Of a stretch of 64,000 bases of DNA, positions 44,194-53,075 are shown in pieces; the stretch's first letter is position 1, and every line of letters begins with the position of its first letter. The notes beneath the pieces are model-generated. The model made no database searches. It was not told the DNA's origin and saw only the letters and a list, made by a program, of their open reading frames with translations. Source of the DNA: Mammaliicoccus sp. Marseille-Q6498 (GTDB lineage Bacteria > Bacillota > Bacilli > Staphylococcales > Staphylococcaceae); NCBI RefSeq assembly GCF_946151045.1, contig NZ_CAMGYY010000002.1, positions 186,001-250,000 on the forward strand, in the 5' to 3' direction. The position numbers and the translations under genes are program-made.

Positions 44194-45237
44194 ATGAATC
44201 AATACTTAACGTTCGCTATTCAATTAGCTGAACAATTAAAAGGACAAACGAGTACAAATCCTTCAGTAGGTGCAGTAATTGTAAAAGAAAATAGAATTAT
44301 TGGATTTGGCGCACACCTTAAAAAAGGCGAGTCACACGCTGAAATCCAAGCACTTAAAATGGCTGGTAACGAAGCTGAAGGTGCTACAATTTACGTTTCT
44401 TTAGAGCCGTGTTCTCATTATGGATTAACACCACCATGTTCAAAAGCTATTATTGACAGTGGAATAAAGTCAGTCATATACGCTGTTAAAGATGGTTCGT
44501 TATCTAAAAGTGGACACGATATGTTGGAACAAGCAGGAGTAGAAGTTACACACGCTCCATCTGAACGAGCAGAGGAACTATATAAAGATTTCTTTCAGCA
44601 ACAACAAACAAAGTTACCTTTTGTAACATTAAAAGTTTCTACTAGTTTAGACGGCAAAGTTGCAACAGATTCAAAAGAAAGCAAATGGATCACATGTAAA
44701 GCAGTGAAAGAAGATGTTTTACATTTAAGAAGTGAACATGATGCCATCATTACAGGTGGTGGAACAATTCGAGAAGACAATCCATTATTAACGACTAGAA
44801 ATCATAATTTGAGAGATCCTAAACGTGTCGTCTTAACACACAGCTCAGAGTTTGATGATAACTTCGAAATTTTTAAAGATAAACACAATTCAGTTATGGT
44901 CGTAACGGATAACCCGAATTTTAAAATTAAACAAAATCAAAATATAGAATTAAAAACTGTAGAATTAATCAATTTGAAAAGCGTTCTAAGTGATTTATAT
45001 GAACTAGGATATGCAACCGTAATGGTAGAAGCAGGTCCGAAACTTGTAAGTCAATTTATAGAACAAGATTTAGTAGACCAATTCATTATTTATCAAGCCC
45101 CGAAAATGATTGGTGGTCAAGGCAAATATCAATATTATCAAACAGATGATGTTTATCCTTTATCCAACAGTAAAAAATATAAAATTATTTCAACAGAAAT
45201 CATTGATGAAGATCTTAAATTAATTTTAAGAAAGTAG
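44194..45237 (+). CDS. ribD: Bifunctional riboflavin deaminase/reductase RibD
   Basis: 347 residues. The N-terminal deaminase carries the zinc site HAEIQAL and PCSHYGLTPPCSKAI (about residues 49-90); the C-terminal reductase starts near 148 with VTLKVSTSLDGKVATDS and VMVEAGPKL. It performs the second and third steps from GTP to riboflavin. First gene of ribD-ribE-ribBA-ribH. TAGGAGG precedes the ATG. Confidence 0.96.
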   Translation: MNQYLTFAIQLAEQLKGQTSTNPSVGAVIVKENRIIGFGAHLKKGESHAEIQALKMAGNEAEGATIYVSLEPCSHYGLTPPCSKAIIDSGIKSVIYAVKDGSLSKSGHDMLEQAGVEVTHAPSERAEELYKDFFQQQQTKLPFVTLKVSTSLDGKVATDSKESKWITCKAVKEDVLHLRSEHDAIITGGGTIREDNPLLTTRNHNLRDPKRVVLTHSSEFDDNFEIFKDKHNSVMVVTDNPNFKIKQNQNIELKTVELINLKSVLSDLYELGYATVMVEAGPKLVSQFIEQDLVDQFIIYQAPKMIGGQGKYQYYQTDDVYPLSNSKKYKIISTEIIDEDLKLILRK

Positions 45238-45244
45238 TGAAATT

Positions 45245-45877
45245 ATGTTCACCGGAATTATTGAAACTGTAGGAACAATTAAAAATGTCAGCACAAAAAG
45301 CGGTGTAAAGTCACTTACTATTAATGCTCCAGAAATATGTGATGATTTATCATTAGGAGATTCAGTTTCAGTAAACGGAGCTTGTTTAACTGTTACTGAA
45401 AAACAAACACCACAATTTAAAGTAGATGTCATTACAGGCACGCTATCAGTCACTTATTTAGAAAATTTAACCGTAAACGACCAAGTCAATCTAGAAAGAG
45501 CGATGTCAGCAAACGGACGATTCGGTGGACATTTTGTAAGTGGACATGTTGACGGTAAAGGTAAGATTAAACGCATTACTAAAAAACAAGATGAATGGAT
45601 TATTGAAATTACCACAGATGAGCAATTGTTGAATCAAATGATTAATAAAGGATCCATAACAGTGGATGGTATAAGTTTAACGATTTTTAAACTTAATCAA
45701 CACTCATTTGAAATTCACCTCATTCCAGAAACGAGAGAACGCACAATATTTGTAAATAAAAAACAAGGTGATAACGTTCATATCGAAACAGATTTGTTAT
45801 TTAAATATGTTCAAAAAATTACGAACCAAAATGAATCTGGTATTTCTAAAGGTAAACTACTTAATCTAGGATTTTAG
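45245..45877 (+). CDS. ribE: Riboflavin synthase alpha chain
   Basis: 210 residues made of two lumazine-binding repeats (MFTGIIETVGTI ... and GGHFVSGHVDGKGKI ...), each with a GS-type strand (LGDSVSVNGACLT and KGSITVDGISLT). It dismutates two 6,7-dimethyl-8-ribityllumazine molecules to riboflavin. It starts 7 nt after the ribD stop. The SD is weak (AGTAGTGA), consistent with coupling. Confidence 0.95.
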   Translation: MFTGIIETVGTIKNVSTKSGVKSLTINAPEICDDLSLGDSVSVNGACLTVTEKQTPQFKVDVITGTLSVTYLENLTVNDQVNLERAMSANGRFGGHFVSGHVDGKGKIKRITKKQDEWIIEITTDEQLLNQMINKGSITVDGISLTIFKLNQHSFEIHLIPETRERTIFVNKKQGDNVHIETDLLFKYVQKITNQNESGISKGKLLNLGF

Positions 45878-45888
45878 GAGGCATCAAG

Positions 45889-47061
45889 ATGTTCGATACT
45901 GTTGAAGAAGCATTAGAAGAATTAAAACAAGGTAAATCAATTATTGTTGTAGATGACGAAGATAGAGAAAATGAAGGCGATTTAGTCGCAATATCTGAGT
46001 TTTTAGAAGCAGATACCATTAATTTTATGGCTACACATGCAAGAGGGTTAATCTGTGCCCCAATTAGTAGTGAAATAGCAAAACAATTAGACTTAAGTTT
46101 AATGACAGATACAGGCGATAAATTTAAAACAGCATTTACCGTAAGTGTTGATCATATATCTACAACTACTGGTATAAGCGCTTTTGAAAGAACAGATACG
46201 ATAAAAGGACTTATAAATGAATCAACGAACAAATCATTTGTACAACCAGGTCATGTATTTCCTTTAATAGCGAAAGATAATGGCGTGTTAGAAAGAGTTG
46301 GCCATACTGAAGCTTGTGTTGATTTAGCAAGATTAACGGGTGCTAAACCAGCTGGCGCAATATGTGAAATCATGAATGATGATGGCACAATGGCTAAAAG
46401 AAAAGATCTTTATGAATTTAAACTAAAACATCAATTGAAAATGATTACGATTGAAGATTTAGCTAAATATAGAAAAAAGCATGATCAAATTATTCAATTT
46501 GAATCTAAAGTAAAATTACCGACATCATTTGGTAATTTTGATATGCATGGTTTTACATCTCAATTAGATGATAAAGAATATTTAGCTATAACATCAGGTG
46601 AAATAACAAATGATACAAACGTACGTATTCATTCTGAATGTTTAACAGGCGATATTTTTCATAGTATGAGATGTGATTGTGGCGATCAACTTGAATATTC
46701 GCTTAAATATATAAATAAACACGGTGGCATTGTGCTTTATCTTCCACAAGAAGGTAGAGGAATCGGTTTAATAAATAAACTTAAAGCTTATGAATTAATT
46801 GAACAAGGTTACGATACGATAACAGCAAACGAAGCTTTAGGATTTGAAGCGGATTTAAGAGATTATACTGAAGCTAGTCAAATTTTAAAATATTTCAATA
46901 TAAATAGTATAAAATTAATCAGTAATAATCCTGATAAATTTCATCAATTAGAAGACTTAGGCATACAAATTACAGATAGAATACCAGTTGTTATTGAACC
47001 AAATGATAATAACTCAGCATATATGAATACAAAAAAAGACCAAATGGGTCACTTAATATAA
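45889..47061 (+). CDS. ribBA: Bifunctional DHBP synthase / GTP cyclohydrolase II
   Basis: 390 residues. N-terminal DHBP synthase (IIVVDDEDRENEGDLVAISE, FMATHARGLICAP, GHTEACVDL) and C-terminal GTP cyclohydrolase II from about residue 200, with zinc ligands in CLTGDIFHSMRCDCGDQLEY and the catalytic LPQEGRGIGL. It feeds both branches of riboflavin synthesis. TAGGAGG precedes the ATG; 11 nt after ribE. Confidence 0.96.
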   Translation: MFDTVEEALEELKQGKSIIVVDDEDRENEGDLVAISEFLEADTINFMATHARGLICAPISSEIAKQLDLSLMTDTGDKFKTAFTVSVDHISTTTGISAFERTDTIKGLINESTNKSFVQPGHVFPLIAKDNGVLERVGHTEACVDLARLTGAKPAGAICEIMNDDGTMAKRKDLYEFKLKHQLKMITIEDLAKYRKKHDQIIQFESKVKLPTSFGNFDMHGFTSQLDDKEYLAITSGEITNDTNVRIHSECLTGDIFHSMRCDCGDQLEYSLKYINKHGGIVLYLPQEGRGIGLINKLKAYELIEQGYDTITANEALGFEADLRDYTEASQILKYFNINSIKLISNNPDKFHQLEDLGIQITDRIPVVIEPNDNNSAYMNTKKDQMGHLI

Positions 47062-47082
47062 AAAGAATGGGGCTAAATTAAA

Positions 47083-47553
47083 ATGAAATTTGAAGGTAAA
47101 ATGAATGGTTCAGATTTAAAAGTTGCGATTGTCGTAAGTAGATTTAATGATTTTATTACAGGAAGATTATTAGAAGGTGCTAAAGACACACTTATTAGAC
47201 ACAATGTAGATGAAGAAAATGTACACGTAGCTTACGTACCGGGTGCATACGAAATTCCGTTAGTAGCAAAAAAATTAGCACAATCAAAAAAATATGATGC
47301 AGTCATTACATTAGGCTGTGTGATAAGAGGGGCTACTACACATTATGATTATGTATGTAACGAAGTCGCTAAAGGTGTATCTAAAGTGAACGACGTAACA
47401 GAAGTTCCAGTAATATTTGGAGTCGTTACAACAGAAACAATTGAACAAGCAATCGAAAGAGCTGGTACAAAAGCAGGTAATAAAGGTGGAGACGCTGCTT
47501 TAGCTGCTATTGAAATGGCAAACTTATTAAAAAATATAGATTCACAAATATAA
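47083..47553 (+). CDS. ribH: 6,7-Dimethyl-8-ribityllumazine synthase
   Basis: 156 residues, full length. Substrate-contact motifs [27 protein letters not shown] and [14 protein letters not shown] with the catalytic His. It condenses the RibA/RibD pyrimidine product with the butanone phosphate from RibB and feeds RibE; it can form icosahedral capsids. AATGGGG is the SD. The last gene of the rib operon, followed by a terminator. Confidence 0.96.
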   Translation: MKFEGKMNGSDLKVAIVVSRFNDFITGRLLEGAKDTLIRHNVDEENVHVAYVPGAYEIPLVAKKLAQSKKYDAVITLGCVIRGATTHYDYVCNEVAKGVSKVNDVTEVPVIFGVVTTETIEQAIERAGTKAGNKGGDAALAAIEMANLLKNIDSQI

Positions 47554-47558
47554 TTTAA

Positions 47559-47595
47559 AAAAAGAGGCAAACGCTCAGTTTGCCTCTTTTTTATA
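47559..47595. terminator. Bidirectional terminator between ribH and proline dehydrogenase
   Basis: AAAAAGAGGCAAAC-gctca-GTTTGCCTCTTTTTT. Confidence 0.93.
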
Positions 47596-47597
47596 AT

Positions 47598-48602
47598 TTA
47601 TTTTTTCTTTAGTAATGCTATACCACCAATTGTTAATAATGTAGCTGCAGTTATAATACTAGCGCCAGCTGTAAGTTTTCCTTTATTTTTCTTATCAAAT
47701 ACATCTAAAAGCATAAGGTTTATATTTTGTGGTCTTTCCGCTAAACGACGCATGAAATATCCGAACCAATCTTCCCCAAATGGAACATACATACAGAAAT
47801 TATAACCTTCACCTGCTAACTGATGCGCATAATCTGTTCTAAATCCATATAACATTTGAAATTCAAAACGATCATTACTAATGTTATTGTCTTTTACAAA
47901 TTGTTTTACATGATTAATGACATTATGATCATGTGTACCAATTGATGTGAAAGCTTTCGCAGTTAACAATCTATGTTCGATTAATTTAATATAGTTTTTA
48001 TCTATTTCTTCTTTTGTTTGATAGGCAACATTTGCACCTTCTTTGTATGCACCTTTTACTAATCTTAATCTTACATCTGAATATTTATCCATAATGTTAA
48101 TAGCGTCGTATAAGTATGCTTGAATTACAGTACCTACATTTTTAAATTCGCCTTTAAGTCTATCTACTATTTCAGTAATACCGACTAAGTCTTCGTATTT
48201 TTCTGCATCAATGTTTACGAACGCATCACCGAATTCATGTGCTTTTAATAAAATTTCTCTCGTATTTCTGTATGCAAATTCTTTGTCGATATTTAAACCT
48301 AGTTGAGTCAGTTTAATTGAAACGTGCGCATCTATATTAGCATTATAATTTCTTCTCATAATTTCAACGATATTTTGTTGAGCTCGTAACGCTTCTTGAC
48401 GAGAAGTTACAAATTCACCTAAATTATCTAACGTACACGAAATCCCTCTCATATTTAGTCTTTCAACAGTATCGATTGTGGAATCAATATCAACTCCCGC
48501 TACGACCTTTTTTGCACCAAGTGCAGGACCCATTTTCTTTGCTGACTCATTCAAAAGTTTATTGTTAGATATTGCGATAAAAAAATCTTTAACGATAGGC
48601 AT
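47598..48602 (-). CDS. putA: Proline dehydrogenase with C-terminal membrane tail
   Basis: 334 residues of the monofunctional FAD-dependent proline dehydrogenase. The barrel shows VKGAYKEGANVAY (FAD contacts), IGTHDHNVINH, FEFQMLYGFR and FCMYVPFGEDWFGYFMRRLAER (proline and FAD site). It oxidises proline to pyrroline-5-carboxylate. The last 20 residues (GASIITAATLLTIGGIALL then KKK) form a hydrophobic helix with basic end, so the enzyme is probably membrane-tethered. GGAGGA precedes the ATG. An imperfect cre-like site is upstream. Confidence 0.92.
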   Translation of the reverse strand: MPIVKDFFIAISNNKLLNESAKKMGPALGAKKVVAGVDIDSTIDTVERLNMRGISCTLDNLGEFVTSRQEALRAQQNIVEIMRRNYNANIDAHVSIKLTQLGLNIDKEFAYRNTREILLKAHEFGDAFVNIDAEKYEDLVGITEIVDRLKGEFKNVGTVIQAYLYDAINIMDKYSDVRLRLVKGAYKEGANVAYQTKEEIDKNYIKLIEHRLLTAKAFTSIGTHDHNVINHVKQFVKDNNISNDRFEFQMLYGFRTDYAHQLAGEGYNFCMYVPFGEDWFGYFMRRLAERPQNINLMLLDVFDKKNKGKLTAGASIITAATLLTIGGIALLKKK

Positions 48603-48666
48603 AGCAAGTCCTCCTTATTTATATGTAACATTTATTATATTCTAGCATGTTCATACAAGATAAGTT

Positions 48667-48681
48667 AAGCGTTTTCATTTC
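48667..48681. promoter_or_regulatory. Imperfect cre-like site upstream of putA
   Basis: On the minus strand ATGAAAACGCTTAAC keeps TGAAAACGCT of the CcpA consensus but deviates at the last two positions, about 65 nt before the start codon. Confidence 0.35.
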
Positions 48682-48719
48682 TAATATAATGTAATTGTAC
48701 TCAATAAAAGAATTCTAAC

Positions 48720-48746
48720 ACAAAAAAGGACTCCTTATAAAGGAGT
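48720..48746 (-). terminator. Terminator of the 37-residue peptide gene
   Basis: ACTCCTTTATAAGGAGT on the minus strand followed by CCTTTTTTG, directly after the peptide's stop. Confidence 0.8.
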
Positions 48747-48860
48747 TTAATAGGATGATTGATGATAAGTAGGTGAAATAGGTTCTGCAGCAATACTCAT
48801 TGCTTGAGGTAGAAAAGCTAAAATAAGTATAGTAATGATAAATTTTTTAAAGAACTGCAT
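48747..48860 (-). CDS. Probable secreted small peptide
   Basis: 37 residues. ATG 48860 is 9 nt after AAAGGAG (the ATG at 48866 is only 3 nt away), and a dedicated terminator follows the stop at once. It has a Lys-positive N-terminus, a hydrophobic core (FIITILILAFLPQAM), a plausible signal peptidase site after SIAA, and a tail EPISPTYHQSSY. This is how a signal-peptide-delivered pheromone or small secreted factor would look; family not recognised. It is upstream of putA on the same strand. Confidence 0.55.
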   Translation of the reverse strand: MQFFKKFIITILILAFLPQAMSIAAEPISPTYHQSSY

Positions 48861-49074
48861 CGGCATATGCTCCTTTAAAATCAATATTAGGTTACATCTA
48901 CAATGTATCACGCATTTATTAATTAGTTGCAAATTGATTGTAAAGATTTGTAATAAGATAATGTTAATTTTTTGTTAAGATAGAGCTTTAAACTTTAGAA
49001 TATCTTAACAAAAAGAGCTGCCTGTGCATGTTATAATATTGGAGTATAGAAATGATCATAAAGGAGTTATTATT

Positions 49075-49410
49075 ATGTTTAGGGATATGGCATTTTATAT
49101 GTTTGGGAAACCATTAGATAGCTTCGTGCAATTATTTATATTTGAGCCAATCATTATTGGTCTAATTGCGATATTAATTGCAATGCTCACAAAAAGAGCT
49201 TGGACAGTATTCGCTGTGGTACTTATTTTGAATATCATTGATAATTTCTTATTAGTAAACTATCAATTTGCCGGACAAGGAATCGGGACAATGTTTGTAC
49301 AAAATATAGTATTCTTCTTTGAGAAATTCTTCTCAATGTTCTATGAAATTTTAATCGCGTATGTCGTCGTAAAACTACCATTTATGCACAGTAAATTTAA
49401 AATTGCATAA
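49075..49410 (+). CDS. Small polytopic membrane protein
   Basis: 111 residues, starting at ATG 49075 behind AAAGGAG; longer frames to 49024 lack a site. Three hydrophobic segments (about 12-40, 45-62, 80-102), a short loop (LLVNYQFAGQG). I recognise no domain. Conserved-looking and in the usual spot between putA and the gamma carbonic anhydrase in staphylococci as I recall. Followed by a large bidirectional terminator. Confidence 0.65.
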   Translation: MFRDMAFYMFGKPLDSFVQLFIFEPIIIGLIAILIAMLTKRAWTVFAVVLILNIIDNFLLVNYQFAGQGIGTMFVQNIVFFFEKFFSMFYEILIAYVVVKLPFMHSKFKIA

Positions 49411-49448
49411 AAAGAGGCAGAACAACGGTGTTGATGCTTCGTACAAAA

Positions 49449-49498
49449 ACAACCAATCTTGAAAAAATCAAATGATTTTTCAAGATTGGTTGTTTTTT
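49449..49498. terminator. Bidirectional terminator
   Basis: ACAACCAATCTTGAAAAA / TTTTTCAAGATTGGTTGT with Ts, between convergent genes. Confidence 0.93.
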
Positions 49499-50006
49499 AT
49501 ATGTCTGCTTTATAAATTTTAGCTTTTTCCACATATGATTCATTTATTCTTTTTAATTCTTCGTAATCTGCTTCTGTTAATGATCGTACTACTTTTGCTG
49601 GTCTACCTAATGCTAAAGTATGTGGCGGTATTTTTTTGCCTGGAGGTACGAGGGAACCTGCACCGATAAAAGCATATTCTCCAATTTCTGCACCATCTAA
49701 AATGGTTGAGTCCATACCGATTAATGCATTATTACGAATGATGCTCGAATGTAACGTAGCTCTGTGACCAATCGTAACGTTGTCTTCTAATATTAAAGGT
49801 TGATTTGGACTTTGATGTAAACAACAAAAATCTTGGATATTAACGTTTTTTCCTATGTAAGTAGGCGCGACATCACCTCTTATAACAGCATTAAACCAAA
49901 CTGAACTATGTTCGCCAATTTCAACTTCACCGATGACTGTAGCATTTTCTGAGATGTAACAACTAGAGTGAATTTGTGGTGTTTTATTGTTAAAAGATTT
50001 TATCAT
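49497..50006 (-). CDS. Gamma carbonic anhydrase family protein
   Basis: 169 residues of left-handed beta-helix hexapeptide repeats (ATVIGEVEIGEHSSVWFNAV, NVTIGHRATLHSSIIRNNAL). The family's zinc-site region is present: CCLHQSPNQ and GHRATLHS provide His residues at the expected places, so it may bind metal as YrdA/CamH relatives do; activity is uncertain. Hydrophilic C-terminus with a helical segment. Single gene. Confidence 0.85.
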   Translation of the reverse strand: MIKSFNNKTPQIHSSCYISENATVIGEVEIGEHSSVWFNAVIRGDVAPTYIGKNVNIQDFCCLHQSPNQPLILEDNVTIGHRATLHSSIIRNNALIGMDSTILDGAEIGEYAFIGAGSLVPPGKKIPPHTLALGRPAKVVRSLTEADYEELKRINESYVEKAKIYKADI

Positions 50007-50092
50007 TCAAGATTCTCCATTCTTTTGAAAAAATTTGTTATACTAAGTTTAACAAAAATGTAGCTATATAGGTAAAAGGAGTAATAAATATT

Positions 50093-50914
50093 ATGTGGAA
50101 ATGGGAAACTGAAAAAGAAGCCAAGGGCATTGTTGTTATTGTACATAATATGCTTGAACATACAGGAAGATATGCTTTTGTTATCACAAAGCTACGTAGA
50201 GAAGGTTACCACGTTATAATGGGTGACTTGAGAGGACAAGGACAAACTTCTAGAGTTCATAGAGGCCATATAGATGATTTTGAAGAATATCATGAACAAG
50301 TATTAGAATGGTTATCCATTGCTGAAGAATATCATTTACCTGTTTTTACTTTGGGCGTAGGATTAGGTGGATTAATTCTGTTGAATTTATTAGAGAAAGT
50401 GGATTTGAAAGTAGAAGGTGTATTATTGATTTCACCTTTAGTCGCTTTTCAACAAAGTATTTCAACAAGAAGAAACTTTTTAGCTTCAAGTTTTGGAACA
50501 GTTGCTAAAGATGCTAAATTCGATACAGGTATAAAAGTAGAAAGTTTAACAAGAAATAAAGAAGTAATTGAAGATACTCATAAAGATGCTTTAATGTTGA
50601 ATAAAGTGAGCTATCACTGGTATAAGACGGTTTTAGAAACAATGAAGAAAACGATGGAGAATATTCATCATATATCACCAATACCAACGTTATTAATGTT
50701 AGGGACTGATGATCAAATTGTAGATATAGATTCAATACGATCAATTGGTCGTAACTTGAATACGGATGAATTATATTTTAAAGCTTGGCACGGCTTAAAT
50801 CATGAAGTGCATAATGAACCAGAACGTGAGAATGTTATGAAATATATTTTATCATTTATGAATAATAGAATACATTATGTAGGTTTGATGATAGATGATG
50901 AAGATGAAGAATAA
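50093..50914 (+). CDS. Alpha/beta hydrolase lacking the nucleophile serine
   Basis: 273 residues of a monoacylglycerol-lipase or lysophospholipase-like hydrolase: VVIVHNMLEHTGRY and GDLRGQGQTSRVHRGHIDDF at the N-terminus are typical. The nucleophile elbow, normally GHSMGG, reads GVGLGG (codon GGA), so the catalytic Ser is Gly. The acid Asp (LGTDDQIVD) and the His (HGLNHEVHNE) are kept. Either a binding-only protein or an altered enzyme. Acidic C-terminus (DDEDEE). AAAGGAG precedes the ATG. Located upstream of rot. Confidence 0.8.
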   Translation: MWKWETEKEAKGIVVIVHNMLEHTGRYAFVITKLRREGYHVIMGDLRGQGQTSRVHRGHIDDFEEYHEQVLEWLSIAEEYHLPVFTLGVGLGGLILLNLLEKVDLKVEGVLLISPLVAFQQSISTRRNFLASSFGTVAKDAKFDTGIKVESLTRNKEVIEDTHKDALMLNKVSYHWYKTVLETMKKTMENIHHISPIPTLLMLGTDDQIVDIDSIRSIGRNLNTDELYFKAWHGLNHEVHNEPERENVMKYILSFMNNRIHYVGLMIDDEDEE

Positions 50915-50940
50915 ATAAATTTGATATCTATACAGATTAA

Positions 50941-50965
50941 GCTTAAAGGACGCCAATTCGGGTAT
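50941..50965 (+). promoter_or_regulatory. Sigma-B-like promoter of rot
   Basis: GCTTAA, 13 nt spacer, GGGTAT, against the sigma-B consensus GTTTAA-N12-15-GGGTAT. It stands 35 nt upstream of the start. Confidence 0.45.
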
Positions 50966-51000
50966 ACTACTGTTATATAGATACATTTGGAGGCGAACTT

Positions 51001-51408
51001 ATGGCGAATCAAACAAACAATGTAAGTGACTTAATTTTACTAGATGATATACAAAAAAATATAAACTATATTTTTAATAAAATTGAAGAAAAGTTTGGAA
51101 TTGAAAAAGAAGAATTTCTAACATTAGTTGTACTATGGAATAACGGTTCAATGAGTTTAAAAGAACTGGACAATCAAATCGATATTAAACCTTATAAACG
51201 TACAAGATTATATAATAATTTAGTGAAAAAGGGTTGGATTAAGAAAACGAGACCAGAAGATGATGAAAGAACTGTAATTGTTGAATTAAATAAAGAGTTT
51301 GAAGATAAAAAGGAAGAATTAATTAACTTTGCTTGTGATGAAATTAAGCAAAGAAAAGACCACTTTGAAAAACAATTTGAAGCAATTGTAGATAGTTGTA
51401 ATATATAA
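51001..51408 (+). CDS. rot: SarA-family regulator Rot
   Basis: 135 residues, SarA/MarR-type winged helix. The core EEFLTLVVLWNNGSMSLKEL, DIKPYKRTRLYNNLVKKGWI and RPEDDERTVIVELN closely matches Rot of S. aureus (repressor of toxins), including the KPYKRTR recognition helix and the DDERTVI wing. Rot represses exoprotein genes and is itself silenced by RNAIII. GGAGGCG precedes the ATG. Terminator follows, shared with ytqB. Confidence 0.85.
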   Translation: MANQTNNVSDLILLDDIQKNINYIFNKIEEKFGIEKEEFLTLVVLWNNGSMSLKELDNQIDIKPYKRTRLYNNLVKKGWIKKTRPEDDERTVIVELNKEFEDKKEELINFACDEIKQRKDHFEKQFEAIVDSCNI

Positions 51409-51445
51409 AAAAACAGACCCGGAAATTTTCCGGGTCTGTTTTTTT
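51409..51445. terminator. Bidirectional terminator between rot and ytqB
   Basis: AAACAGACCCGGAAA-TTTTCCGGGTCTGTTT with Ts. Confidence 0.93.
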
Positions 51446-52001
51446 ATCTTTTTTCAATTGCGATGATATAAGGTGGGTTATTTTTTTGATTAATAAATTG
51501 ATATTGTAATACGTGTGCTTCTTCTTGCTTAATATTTTTAACAAATGTATTAACTTCATTAGATTCTATCTGTCCTTCAGGATGACCAGGATAAACTACT
51601 AAAACGATTATGCCGCCTTTTTTTGTAATATCGAATAACGTTTTAATAGCGGTAATGGTTGTATGTGCGTTTGTCGTAATATGCTTATCACCTTTAGGTA
51701 AATAGCCTAAGTTGAAAATAGAAGCATCTATTAATTTATGTTGTTTAGTAATAATAGAAGCTGCATTTTCATGACCCGTTTGATAATAATGTATGTTTAG
51801 ATAATTGTTTGTTTTTTCTTTTGTACTATTAATTGCTTCTTCTTGAATATCAAATGCGTATACTTGTCCATTAGTAACTTCGTTTGCAAGGAATAATGTG
51901 TCGTTACCGTTACCACAAGTTGCGTCAACTACGATACTATTGTTATCTATATGAGAAGAAATCAACTTTCTAGCAAAAGGTAATATACCATCAACTATCA
52001 T
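51444..52001 (-). CDS. ytqB: Class I SAM-dependent methyltransferase YtqB
   Basis: 185 residues. Motif I VDATCGNGNDTLFLA (SAM binding, residues about 26-40), acidic loop VYAFDIQEEA, motif IV DASIFNLGYLPKGDKHI (the NPPY-like place), all as in the YtqB/rRNA MTase family. Target uncertain. It overlaps ytqA by 4 nt (ATGA), one operon. Confidence 0.88.
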   Translation of the reverse strand: MIVDGILPFARKLISSHIDNNSIVVDATCGNGNDTLFLANEVTNGQVYAFDIQEEAINSTKEKTNNYLNIHYYQTGHENAASIITKQHKLIDASIFNLGYLPKGDKHITTNAHTTITAIKTLFDITKKGGIIVLVVYPGHPEGQIESNEVNTFVKNIKQEEAHVLQYQFINQKNNPPYIIAIEKR

Positions 52002-52957
52002 GATTCTATATGTTCTGCCTTAATATGTTTTGATCCTTGCATCGTACCACGTTCTTTTAGTTCTTTATCTATTGCATTAAGCACTTCCCATTTATTAACA
52101 CTCCACATAGGTCCGACCATTAAATCTATTGGGCCATCACCAGTAATTCTATGAATAATCATTTCTTCAGGAAGAATTTCAAGTTGGTCACATACTAATT
52201 TTGTATAATCTTCTAGTGTCATAAATTCAAGTTGACCTTTTTCATATTGTTTTACCATAGGCGTACCTTTTAATAGATGTAATAAGTGGATTTTTATACC
52301 TTGAACATCCATCTTGGAAACTTCTTTAGCTGTTTCCATCATCATATTATAGTCTTCACCAGGTAATCCGTTAATAATGTGCGTGCATATGTTTATATTA
52401 TGTTTTCTAAGTTTATTTATACCTTCGTAATAACATTCCATATCATGTGCTCGGTTAATTAAGTCAGATGTTTCTTGGTGTACAGTTTGTAATCCTAATT
52501 CAACCCATAAGTAAGTTCTTTCGTTTAATTCAGCTAAATATTCTACTACGTCATCAGGGAGACAGTCTGGTCTTGTAGCAATGGAAAGACCGACAACGTT
52601 ATCTTCAGATAATGCTGCTTCATATTTTTCTCTTAATACTTCTACAGGTGCATGCGTATTTGTGAAAGCCTGGAAATAAGCAATATACTTTCCTTCAGAC
52701 CATTTTTCGTGCATTTTGTCTTTAATTTCTTTAAATTGTACATGAATTGGTTCGGCTCTATTTCCGGCAAAATCGCCACTTCCTGCAGCTGAACAGAAAG
52801 TACATCCACCGTGTGCAACTGTACCATCGCGGTTAGGGCAATCAAATCCACCATCTATTGCAATTTTAAATATTTTCTCACCGAATTTATTTCTCAAATG
52901 ATAATTCCATGTGTGGTACCTTTTATTATCAAATGCAAAACGGAATTGTTCTGCCAT
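51998..52957 (-). CDS. ytqA: Radical SAM protein, TIGR01212 type (YtqA)
   Basis: 319 residues. The iron-sulphur motif is FDCPNRDGTVAHGGCTFC, i.e. a C-x9-C-x2-C spacing rather than the standard C-x3-C-x2-C, as in TIGR01212 proteins. Other conserved stretches: FTNTHAPVEVLREKYE, LSIATRPDCL, WVELGLQTVH. Function unknown; tRNA modification has been suggested for relatives. Coupled with ytqB. The start is the ATG at 52957. Confidence 0.9.
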   Translation of the reverse strand: MAEQFRFAFDNKRYHTWNYHLRNKFGEKIFKIAIDGGFDCPNRDGTVAHGGCTFCSAAGSGDFAGNRAEPIHVQFKEIKDKMHEKWSEGKYIAYFQAFTNTHAPVEVLREKYEAALSEDNVVGLSIATRPDCLPDDVVEYLAELNERTYLWVELGLQTVHQETSDLINRAHDMECYYEGINKLRKHNINICTHIINGLPGEDYNMMMETAKEVSKMDVQGIKIHLLHLLKGTPMVKQYEKGQLEFMTLEDYTKLVCDQLEILPEEMIIHRITGDGPIDLMVGPMWSVNKWEVLNAIDKELKERGTMQGSKHIKAEHIES

Positions 52958-53075
52958 TTTATTTCACATCCTGTTCTTCAAACTTATCTAAAGCATTTTA
53001 ACATATAATGTTGAACTTTTGCAGAAAAAGGTTTAGACTATTCAAATTGACAAATTATAGAAAGGGTTGAAGACT

